Assembly (NCBI GenBank): GCA_913778275.1
Contig: CAJYWN010000008.1
Location: 27,993-91,992, forward strand
Direction of reading: 5' to 3'
Source: an uncultured Chryseobacterium sp.
Lineage (GTDB): Bacteria; Bacteroidota; Bacteroidia; Flavobacteriales; Weeksellaceae
Length of the DNA: 64,000 nucleotides
Positions 36,954 through 43,402 of the stretch are shown in pieces (within the stretch, counting starts at the first letter, position 1; the number at the start of each line of letters is the position of its first letter). The notes beneath the pieces were generated by a model. The model made no database searches. It was not told the origin of the DNA and saw only the letters and a program-made list of their open reading frames with translations. The position numbers and the translations under genes were made by a program.

Positions 36954-37253
36954 ATGTCACAAAAATTCCAGGAAATCATCAATTCTGAAAGACCTGTTTT
37001 AATAGATTTTTTTGCAACATGGTGCCAACCCTGCAAAGTACAGTCCTCGGTACTCAATACCGTAAAAGAAAATGTTGGGGAAAGCGCAAGAATCATCAAA
37101 GTAGATGTAGATCAATATCCTGCATTGGCAGCACAGTACGGAGTACGCGGTGTACCTACGCTGGCTGTCTTTAAAAACGGTGAGATGCTCTGGAAGGAAA
37201 GCGGCGTGCATGACGTCAATACACTAACGCAGCTTTTAAAACAATATGCTTAA
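36954..37253 (+). CDS. Thioredoxin-family protein
   Basis: This 99-residue cytosolic thioredoxin has the active site WCQPC (Cys24, Cys27) in LIDFFATWCQPCKVQ and the cis-proline loop YGVRGVPTLAVFKNGE. The WCGPC of housekeeping thioredoxin is replaced by WCQPC, so its redox potential or partner may differ. It is last in the operon and could reduce persulfidated partner proteins or release sulfide. It ends at a long hairpin. Confidence 0.92.
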   Translation: MSQKFQEIINSERPVLIDFFATWCQPCKVQSSVLNTVKENVGESARIIKVDVDQYPALAAQYGVRGVPTLAVFKNGEMLWKESGVHDVNTLTQLLKQYA

Positions 37254-37260
37254 TAACAGG

Positions 37261-37297
37261 TTGAGGCTAAGGTTGAGAAACCTTCATAAATCTTAAC
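37261..37297. terminator. Bidirectional terminator between thioredoxin and amidase genes
   Basis: A nine-base-pair core stem (GCTAAGGTT / AACCTTAGC), extended past one mismatch by TTGA / TCAA, lies between the two convergent genes. T-rich tails are modest. Confidence 0.6.
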
Positions 37298-37310
37298 CTT
37301 AGCATCAATC

Positions 37311-38063
37311 TTACATTTCAATTTCAAAAGAATCCCGGTCATTCAAAAACTGAAAATGACTCCTGAAATCTTTTAATTCTTCTAAATGCAATTCTGCAGT
37401 AACGAGATTTCCTTCTTTTTTAGAAATTTCCTTTCCGTCTGCGAAAAAACAATGTGAGCTTTCCTGGTAAAAAAGATTATTTCCATCGGTTCCGATCCTG
37501 TTAAGCCCGAAAACAAAAGAAAGATTTTCAATAGCCCTTGCTTTTAACAGATGTTCCCATGCGCCTACTCTTTTTTCCGGCCAGTTGGCAACATACAGCA
37601 GCATGTCATAATCGTCATTATTTCTCGCAAAAACGGGGAACCGTAGATCGTAGCATACCTGTAGTAAAATTCTGAAGCCTTTATAATTCACAATGATCCG
37701 TTTCTTTCCGGGTGTATAAACTTTATCTTCCCCCGAAAAGGAAAACAGATGGCGTTTGTCGTAGAAATCAACATTTCCGTCCGGATGAACAAAATACATC
37801 CTGTTGTAAAACTTACTATCTTCTTCTACCGGAGCACTTCCGCAGAAAGCTGCATTTTTCACTTTTGCCATTTTTTGTAAGAACTCCAGGGATTCCAGAT
37901 TCCTGTCCGCTGCTTCCGAAGCATCCATACAAAATCCCGTGGAAAACATTTCCGGTAAAAGAAAAAGATCCGCTTCCTGAAGATGCAGTTCATTTTCGAT
38001 CACTTGAAAATTCTTTGTTTTATTTTTCCACGCAATATCTAAATTCAGTCCCGTAATCTTCAT
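37311..38063 (-). CDS. Nitrilase-superfamily omega-amidase (YafV type)
   Basis: This 250-residue protein has the Glu-Lys-Cys triad of the nitrilase fold: Glu38 in LLPEMFSTGF, Lys103 in YDKRHLF and Cys137 in LLQVCYDLRFPVF. These neighbours match the YafV/omega-amidase branch, which hydrolyses alpha-ketoglutaramate and alpha-ketosuccinamate in the methionine salvage and glutamine transaminase pathways. It is a single gene, convergent with the sulfur operon. Substrate preference is family-level inference. Confidence 0.88.
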   Translation of the reverse strand: MKITGLNLDIAWKNKTKNFQVIENELHLQEADLFLLPEMFSTGFCMDASEAADRNLESLEFLQKMAKVKNAAFCGSAPVEEDSKFYNRMYFVHPDGNVDFYDKRHLFSFSGEDKVYTPGKKRIIVNYKGFRILLQVCYDLRFPVFARNNDDYDMLLYVANWPEKRVGAWEHLLKARAIENLSFVFGLNRIGTDGNNLFYQESSHCFFADGKEISKKEGNLVTAELHLEELKDFRSHFQFLNDRDSFEIEM

Positions 38064-38116
38064 AAACTATGTTAAAAAACTTCACTAAAAATACGATTTT
38101 CGGATGATTTCGGTTC

Positions 38117-38124
38117 TATCTTTG
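38117..38124 (+). promoter_or_regulatory. Candidate promoter -7 box for the DUF6646-like gene
   Basis: TATCTTTG matches TAnnTTTG exactly and lies 39 bases before ATG 38164. It sits downstream of an in-frame ATG at 38104, which argues that the shorter start is right. Confidence 0.55.
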
Positions 38125-38163
38125 TTGCAGATATTTTTAAATAATAACATTAAAAGATACGAT

Positions 38164-38604
38164 ATGAAGAAATTGGTTTTTATGCTGATGCTTATTTTTG
38201 CCGGAGCAACAGCCAGCGCGCAGGCGTGGACAGGAAAAGGAGATCAGAAAATCAATGCAGGACTGAGCGCCTGGGGTTACGGAACCGGAATTACAGGAAC
38301 CTACGATTACGGTCTGAACCAGCTTATTTCTGTGGGAGCAGGACTTAACGGTTATTTCAGCAATTACAAAGACAATGATAACGACAACAGCGTTTTCATT
38401 TTCGGAAGACTGAATTTCCATTTAAAAGATGCACTGCAGCTGCCGGAGGAACTGGACATTTATCCGGGTATTGATGTAGGTGTTGTGGGAAGCGACTTCG
38501 GACTAGGAGCACATATTGGGGCGAGATACTTTTTCACAGAGAGAATAGGGGTTTTTGCGGAAGTCGGCAACAATGGCAGTCTTGGGGTTTCCATTAATTT
38601 ATAA
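38164..38604 (+). CDS. DUF6646-like small outer-membrane beta-barrel protein
   Basis: I use ATG 38164, which opens a textbook signal peptide (KKLVFMLMLIFAGATASAQ, cut near residue 20); ATG 38104 lies before the promoter box and would bury the signal. The 146-residue protein has alternating glycine and aromatic strands (INAGLSAWGYGTGITGTYDYG, split across residues 29-49) and ends in GSLGVSINL, fitting a small beta-barrel as in DUF6646. Function is unknown. A hairpin terminator separates it from rseP. Confidence 0.78.
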   Translation: MKKLVFMLMLIFAGATASAQAWTGKGDQKINAGLSAWGYGTGITGTYDYGLNQLISVGAGLNGYFSNYKDNDNDNSVFIFGRLNFHLKDALQLPEELDIYPGIDVGVVGSDFGLGAHIGARYFFTERIGVFAEVGNNGSLGVSINL

Positions 38605-38626
38605 TCAATCATGACATTATATGACA

Positions 38627-38656
38627 AAGCTTCTCGTTTCGGGAGGCTTTTTTATT
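38627..38656 (+). terminator. Terminator before rseP
   Basis: A nine-base-pair stem with G-T wobbles (AAGCTTCTC / GGGAGGCTT) is followed by a run of T residues shortly after the DUF6646-like stop. Confidence 0.65.
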
Positions 38657-38685
38657 TGGCATAGTTTTGAGAATTGTTACCTTTG
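38655..38685 (+). promoter_or_regulatory. Candidate rseP promoter
   Basis: TTTG at 38655-38658 is followed after 19 bases by TACCTTTG at 38678-38685, an exact Bacteroidota -33/-7 pair, 23 bases before the rseP ATG. Confidence 0.65.
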
Positions 38686-38708
38686 CAAATTAACATACAA
38701 AAGCATTA

Positions 38709-40193
38709 ATGGAAATAGCAATCAAACTGTTTCAATTTATATTGAGCATTTCTATCCTAGTCCTTCTCCATGAACTTGGGCACTTCTTACCCGCAAAATG
38801 GTTCAAAACCAGAGCAGAAAAATTTTTCCTGTTTTTTGACCCGTGGTTCTCCATTTTTTCAATGAAAAAAATTAACGGAAAATGGGAGTATAAATTTCTT
38901 TCCCAGAACCTTCCGGATACGGAAATCATCGAAGTAAACGGTGAAAAGAAAGAAGTTCCTATTGATATTTCAAAGCTTCCGGATAACGACTGGAGAAAGC
39001 ATCCAGAACAAACGAAATACGGTATTGGGTGGCTTCCTTTCGGCGGATATGTGAAAATTGCAGGAATGGTGGATGAAAGCATGGATATTGAGCAATTGAA
39101 GAAACCTGCGCAACCGTGGGAATTCAGATCGAAGCCGGCATGGCAGAGGCTGATTATCATGCTGGGAGGCGTTACCGTGAATTTTTTTCTGGCGTGGATT
39201 ATCTACACTTGTCTTTCCCTATTTAACGGTGAAACCTATACCGACCTTACGAAATTCGACAGCGGAATCGGGGTAACGGAAGCCGGGAAAAAGATGGGCT
39301 TCCAGAATGGTGATAAAATTGTAAGCATTGACGGAAAACCTGCCGAAAGACTGGAAAACGCTTCCATTAATATTTTACTGGGAGATCATGTAACGGTTCT
39401 CAGAAATGGAAAAGAAACCACTTTCCCGATTAATAAAGACGGTGTTGCAGACGTTCTGAAACAGAAAGAAGCCAGATTATACATCACACCAAGATTTCCG
39501 ATGATCATAGACTCTTTGTCAAGTCCATCGGCAAAAGCTTCCGGGCTGGTGAAAGGTGATAAAGTAATTGCCATCAACGGACAGCCTACGCAATATTTTG
39601 ATGAAGTAGGAACTGTTTTAAATCAGAATAAAGGAAAAACGGTAACCATTGATGTTCTGAGAAACGGTAAACCTGAAACAGTTTCTGCAGCGGTTGACAA
39701 AAATGGGAAACTAGGAATCGCAGTTGACCAGAAAAGTCTTTTAAATGTGGTTACCAATAAAAAATATTCTTTCGGTGAAGCGATTCCACGAGGTTTTGTG
39801 AGAACCATTGAAGCGCTTACCATGCAGGTAAAGCAGTTTAAGATTATGTTTAATTCCAAGATCCAGGGGTATAAAAACGTCGGTGGACCAATTGCCATCG
39901 TCAAAAATATGCCAGTTGACAAAGATGCAAATGGTAATTTTTCCGTGAACTGGGCTGCATTCTGGGGGTTTACGGCCATGTTTTCGGTTTGGTTAGCATT
40001 CCTGAATTTAATTCCGATTCCGGGACTGGATGGCGGCCACGTTCTTTTCACTTTATATGAAATCATTGTTGGAAAACCGGTTCCTCAGAAGGTTCTTGAA
40101 AATGCCCAAATGATCGGTGTCATCTTCCTTTTAGGCCTAATGATCCTGATTTTCGGAAGTGATATATTCAAGATATTTGCAGGGAAATTGTAA
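38709..40193 (+). CDS. rseP: RseP, site-2 intramembrane metalloprotease
   Basis: This 494-residue protein is a four-segment intramembrane zinc protease. The HEXXH motif is HELGH (residues 21-25) in the first helix, and the third zinc ligand lies in NLIPIPGLDGGH (LDGGH at 440-444). Two PDZ-like domains occupy about 205-360, seen in GDKIVSIDGKP and GDKVIAINGQP. RseP cleaves anti-sigma factors or remnant signal peptides. An insert near residues 65-100 is longer than in the 450-residue E. coli enzyme. It lies directly upstream of a tRNA-Asn gene. Confidence 0.95.
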   Translation: MEIAIKLFQFILSISILVLLHELGHFLPAKWFKTRAEKFFLFFDPWFSIFSMKKINGKWEYKFLSQNLPDTEIIEVNGEKKEVPIDISKLPDNDWRKHPEQTKYGIGWLPFGGYVKIAGMVDESMDIEQLKKPAQPWEFRSKPAWQRLIIMLGGVTVNFFLAWIIYTCLSLFNGETYTDLTKFDSGIGVTEAGKKMGFQNGDKIVSIDGKPAERLENASINILLGDHVTVLRNGKETTFPINKDGVADVLKQKEARLYITPRFPMIIDSLSSPSAKASGLVKGDKVIAINGQPTQYFDEVGTVLNQNKGKTVTIDVLRNGKPETVSAAVDKNGKLGIAVDQKSLLNVVTNKKYSFGEAIPRGFVRTIEALTMQVKQFKIMFNSKIQGYKNVGGPIAIVKNMPVDKDANGNFSVNWAAFWGFTAMFSVWLAFLNLIPIPGLDGGHVLFTLYEIIVGKPVPQKVLENAQMIGVIFLLGLMILIFGSDIFKIFAGKL

Positions 40194-40216
40194 GATGTAA
40201 AATTTTTAAAAAAATA

Positions 40217-40248
40217 TTTGCAGGGTATAAATATTCGTCCTATATTTG
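40217..40248 (+). promoter_or_regulatory. Promoter of first tRNA-Asn
   Basis: TTTG at 40217-40220, a 20-base spacer, and TATATTTG at 40241-40248 form a consensus Bacteroidota promoter 22 bases before the tRNA. Confidence 0.75.
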
Positions 40249-40270
40249 CACCACTTAAAACAAAGGACAT

Positions 40271-40344
40271 TCCTCCTTAGCTCAGTTGGTTAGAGCATCT
40301 GACTGTTAATCAGAGGGTCGCTGGTTCGAGCCCAGCAGGAGGAG
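40271..40344 (+). tRNA. tRNA-Asn(GTT), copy 1
   Basis: The 74 bases fold as a full cloverleaf: acceptor TCCTCCT / AGGAGGA, a D arm with AGCTCAGTTGGTTAGAGC, anticodon stem TCTGA / TCAGA around loop CTGTTAA with anticodon GTT at 40305-40307, and T arm GCTGG-TTCGAGC-CCAGC. The discriminator is G and CCA is not fully encoded. A strong promoter precedes it and a hairpin terminator follows. A second identical copy lies 2,851 bases downstream. Confidence 0.97.
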
Positions 40345-40378
40345 CATAAAGACTTACAGAAATGTAGGTCTTTTTTAT
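40344..40378 (+). repeat. 35-base direct repeat, copy A (tRNA 3' end plus terminator)
   Basis: This segment begins at the last base of the tRNA and includes a ten-base-pair hairpin (AAGACTTACA / TGTAGGTCTT with GAAA loop) and a T run, so it is the tRNA terminator. An exact copy lies at 42916-42950, and a near copy follows the second tRNA at 43195-43229. Confidence 0.85.
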
Positions 40379-40521
40379 GTATTCTGATTTAATATTTTTA
40401 GGCATCACCAATGAAAAGAAGTGATAAAATTCGTGGGAACAGGATATTAAAAAATAAAAATTCCATTTTTTAAGAATATAAGTATTTTGTAATAATGTGA
40501 CATTCTGCCGACTATCATTTT

Positions 40522-40529
40522 TATCTTTG
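40522..40529 (+). promoter_or_regulatory. Candidate promoter -7 box of the cassette lipoprotein
   Basis: TATCTTTG is an exact TAnnTTTG match, giving a leader of about 68 bases before ATG 40601. A standard-spaced -33 element was not found. Confidence 0.45.
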
Positions 40530-40600
40530 AAATATTAACTTCAATGATAAATAAAAAGCTAAATAAAACTAATAATCAATAAACATCATTTTAAACATTA

Positions 40601-42253
40601 ATGAGAAATAAATGTATTTTGTGGCTTTCATTGCTGATAGCCTTCAGTACAACTTTTCATTCCTGCAGAACTGATCTTGAAGCAACAGGAAAACACAACG
40701 AAGAAAAATCAGGAGAACATATTCATCAAAAAATCAGTATAGGTACTTTTCAAAAAGAAACTTTTTTGAGCGGAGTTAATGATTTTAAGAAGTCAAATAC
40801 TTCCTTATCTGGCAAAAACAACATAAATTCTAATTACCCAAAAAGATTCTTCATTGATGAGAGTTCTATTTATAAAATGGACGTCAATAATATTCAAACC
40901 TATGCTTTAAGAGCATACAATATTTTTGAAAGTCCAGAAACCGTTTACAATCTTGTGTATAGAAAAAAAGACAATGATGTAGCATTTTCAATTGTTAAGA
41001 TTTTAGATAACGAACTAATTCCTGTATATGATTCTCAGAAAGGTATCGTAACAAAAATAGATAACCCATCAACTGCAAGAACTTGTACAGATTTTTATTC
41101 CGTAGAAATATGGCATTGTAAAGAGGGAGTATCATGGTCACAGTGTGATAAGTGTACTCAATGTCTTTCCACCAGCTCAGGCTACACTTCGTATGAATGC
41201 GGTGGTAACACTGGCGGCGGTGGTAATACTGGTAGCGGTGGGGACGGAGGTGGAGGTTCAGGATTCAATGACCCGAGCGGTTATACCTTCGACCCTAATA
41301 TTCCACCATCAATAGAGCCATCATATGTAAGAGCTGCAAGAGCCAGTAGCTTTTTCTACTCACAAACAGACCTAACAAAATCTTGGGCTGTAGAGCATGC
41401 AGATATGTATTGTACTATTTTAGAATATTATCTTGACAATATCCCGCCTTCATCTCCACCGCCTAACAGTTACTATCAGGATCTTGCCAATTTTGCAATA
41501 CAGGTTTTTATACAGAACCCCGATTTAACTTGGGAACAGTTTTACAATCAGTTCATTAATACTCCTTGCCAAAGTACAAAGGCGATGTTAAACAAACCCA
41601 ATGTAAAACAAGGGATTAATAATGTAAAAGCACAGGCACAACAAACTCTTAGTAATATGAGTGCTGGAGAAACAGGTTTTAAAGAGAAAAAAGATGGAAC
41701 AGTAGTTTCTGCAAATGTAAATTCTGCACACCAAGTTGTTTTCAATGATGCAACAGATGGTTATGGTGGTTATCACAACCATACAGCAACAGGAACGCAT
41801 ATGTTTTCGCCACCTGATATAGAAACATTATTTGGATTTGCTGCAGCTCAAAGCATACAAGATGGAGTAGGTTATGCTTATTTCGGAATGATAGCTGCAG
41901 AATGGTGCAGTACGTGTACTGGTGGAAAAAAAGAAATACATTATGTAATTCGCTATGCAGGAACAGGTTCAGAATTAGCAAATTTTGTATATTCCCCTAC
42001 ACAAATGACACAGCTTATCAAAGACTATCGAAAAACAGCGACCGATTTGATTGATCCATATATAAGTGGAACAACTTATATCAATAGTATAGGAGATCTA
42101 AATGAAAAAGGATTAGAGAAATTATTCTTTAATACATTGCAAAATATGGGACTTACAGGGAAAGTTGTTCTACAGCGAATCGAAAATAGCGGAATTGTAT
42201 ATAATATAACACAAGATAGCACTGGTACAATAACAGCAACACCATGTCCTTAA
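40601..42253 (+). CDS. Cys-rich lipoprotein with C-terminal JAMM-like motif
   Basis: This 550-residue protein has a signal ending near FHSC (Cys22), making it a probable lipoprotein. A polar region of about 140 residues follows, then a cysteine cluster (Cys162, 173, 182, 185, 188, 200) and a glycine-rich linker (201-221). Near the C-terminus His392-x-His394-x8-Ser403-xx-Asp406 (YHNHTATGTHMFSPPD) resembles the JAMM/MPN metalloprotease motif, with one extra residue in the spacer; Glu357 could be the general base. Similar modules occur in large Bacteroidota surface proteins. I cannot name a function. It shares a cassette with a DUF6705-like gene 23 bases downstream. Confidence 0.75.
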   Translation: MRNKCILWLSLLIAFSTTFHSCRTDLEATGKHNEEKSGEHIHQKISIGTFQKETFLSGVNDFKKSNTSLSGKNNINSNYPKRFFIDESSIYKMDVNNIQTYALRAYNIFESPETVYNLVYRKKDNDVAFSIVKILDNELIPVYDSQKGIVTKIDNPSTARTCTDFYSVEIWHCKEGVSWSQCDKCTQCLSTSSGYTSYECGGNTGGGGNTGSGGDGGGGSGFNDPSGYTFDPNIPPSIEPSYVRAARASSFFYSQTDLTKSWAVEHADMYCTILEYYLDNIPPSSPPPNSYYQDLANFAIQVFIQNPDLTWEQFYNQFINTPCQSTKAMLNKPNVKQGINNVKAQAQQTLSNMSAGETGFKEKKDGTVVSANVNSAHQVVFNDATDGYGGYHNHTATGTHMFSPPDIETLFGFAAAQSIQDGVGYAYFGMIAAEWCSTCTGGKKEIHYVIRYAGTGSELANFVYSPTQMTQLIKDYRKTATDLIDPYISGTTYINSIGDLNEKGLEKLFFNTLQNMGLTGKVVLQRIENSGIVYNITQDSTGTITATPCP

Positions 42254-42276
42254 TAATATTAATTTATAAATAAAAT

Positions 42277-42843
42277 ATGAAAACAATATATGTAAAAGCA
42301 TTTATGATATGTTTAATAATTAGCACATTATCTTGTTCTGCACAGACACTTCCTTTAAATACTCCTTTTGCAGATATTCCCAATGGTGCCCATATTAAAG
42401 ATACAAATAATGAGTTAACGCAGTACATAGGAACTTATAAAGCAAATTTTAATGGTAATGAAATTACATTATACATTACTAAACAACAAGATAAGTTGGA
42501 AAATAGCGCCCAGAAAAGTTATTATATGGACGCCTTAATCGTAAAATATATAGTTAAGAACTCTTCCGGAGCAACATTACAAGATACTCAAAATAATAAT
42601 TCAAATATTGAATTTTACAGCTTTAAAATGAGACCAGCCAAGAACGCATTACAGTTTATTTATACTGGCACCAATTGTCATGTTGGATGGGGGGACATTT
42701 ATTTAAAGAAGATAAATGCAAATCAAATCTCTTGGGAATATCGGCCTGATGATATTTCTACTACATTACAAAATTGTCCAAATAATCTTGACACAACAAT
42801 CTATTTACCTGAGACAAAAGATCTGATATTTACAAAACAGTAA
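42277..42843 (+). CDS. DUF6705-like secreted protein
   Basis: This 188-residue protein has a signal peptide (lipoprotein-like TLSCSAQ, Cys20) and the opening LPLNTPFADIPNGAHIKDTNNELTQYIGTYKA (split across 25-56), characteristic of DUF6705, a family frequent in Chryseobacterium and often present in many divergent copies. The rest looks like a beta-sandwich or lipocalin-like fold. A sampled stretch (42421-42480) has 14 G/C of 60, against 28 of 60 in rseP, suggesting a foreign origin. It follows the JAMM-like lipoprotein by 23 bases and may be its partner, which is inference. Confidence 0.75.
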   Translation: MKTIYVKAFMICLIISTLSCSAQTLPLNTPFADIPNGAHIKDTNNELTQYIGTYKANFNGNEITLYITKQQDKLENSAQKSYYMDALIVKYIVKNSSGATLQDTQNNNSNIEFYSFKMRPAKNALQFIYTGTNCHVGWGDIYLKKINANQISWEYRPDDISTTLQNCPNNLDTTIYLPETKDLIFTKQ

Positions 42844-42915
42844 CTTAACACTTTACTAAAGTGACTAATTCTATCAAATACAGGTAAAATTTATCATTCT
42901 CTTAGCTACCGAGAA

Positions 42916-42950
42916 GCATAAAGACTTACAGAAATGTAGGTCTTTTTTAT
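42916..42950 (+). repeat. 35-base direct repeat, copy B (end of cassette)
   Basis: It is identical over 35 bases to the 3' end and terminator of the first tRNA-Asn. Only a few bases before it recall the tRNA acceptor stem, so no tRNA is present here. It can act as the terminator for the two cassette genes. Confidence 0.85.
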
Positions 42951-43067
42951 TTTATCTGTTCTTAAATAATATTATCGGGTGAGATCAATTTAATCTCTTG
43001 AAAAATAATTATATAGCTTACACTGCCCGTTATTAAAGGAAAATTTTTATTATTTTTAAAATAAAAA

Positions 43068-43099
43068 TTTGCTTGATATTAATATTCCTTTTATATTTG
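43068..43099 (+). promoter_or_regulatory. Promoter of second tRNA-Asn
   Basis: TTTG at 43068-43071, a 20-base spacer and TATATTTG at 43092-43099 repeat the arrangement seen before the first tRNA-Asn, including the following GCACCACT. Confidence 0.75.
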
Positions 43100-43121
43100 C
43101 ACCACTAAAATAATAGGAAAT

Positions 43122-43195
43122 TCCTCCTTAGCTCAGTTGGTTAGAGCATCTGACTGTTAATCAGAGGGTCGCTGGTTCGAGCCCAGCAGGAGGAG
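43122..43195 (+). tRNA. tRNA-Asn(GTT), copy 2
   Basis: All 74 bases equal copy 1, with anticodon GTT at 43156-43158. The promoter core and downstream terminator are also close copies, so the transcription unit as a whole was duplicated. Confidence 0.97.
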
Positions 43196-43229
43196 CAAAA
43201 AGACTTACAGTAATGTAGGTCTTTTTTTG
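43195..43229 (+). repeat. Terminator repeat, copy C (after second tRNA-Asn)
   Basis: A near copy of the 35-base repeat with small changes, mainly in the hairpin loop (GTAA for GAAA) and the flanking A and T runs. It terminates the second tRNA gene. Confidence 0.8.
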
Positions 43230-43402
43230 TTTATTCAGCATCCATTACTTTAACAAAATAATAACAACTCCATCACAACACAACCGCGTTATTTCATTAC
43301 ATTTGCAGTTTTGTATTTATTTACTTGAAAAATTAAATATTATTGAATCGTTACAATAAATCTGCATACTTTTTGTTTATGCAATATCTTGAAGAATAAC
43401 AA

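Noticed and set aside
38104..38163. Earlier ATG for the DUF6646-like gene
   Set aside because: An exact promoter box lies downstream of it and the extension would precede a good signal peptide.
41770..41800. HNH endonuclease motif in the cassette lipoprotein
   Set aside because: The literal His-Asn-His is followed by Ser-xx-Asp as in JAMM sites; the beta-beta-alpha layout and other HNH residues are missing, and the protein is secreted.
42905..42950. Possible third tRNA-Asn next to repeat copy B
   Set aside because: Only the terminator and last tRNA base are repeated; no cloverleaf can be drawn from the preceding bases.
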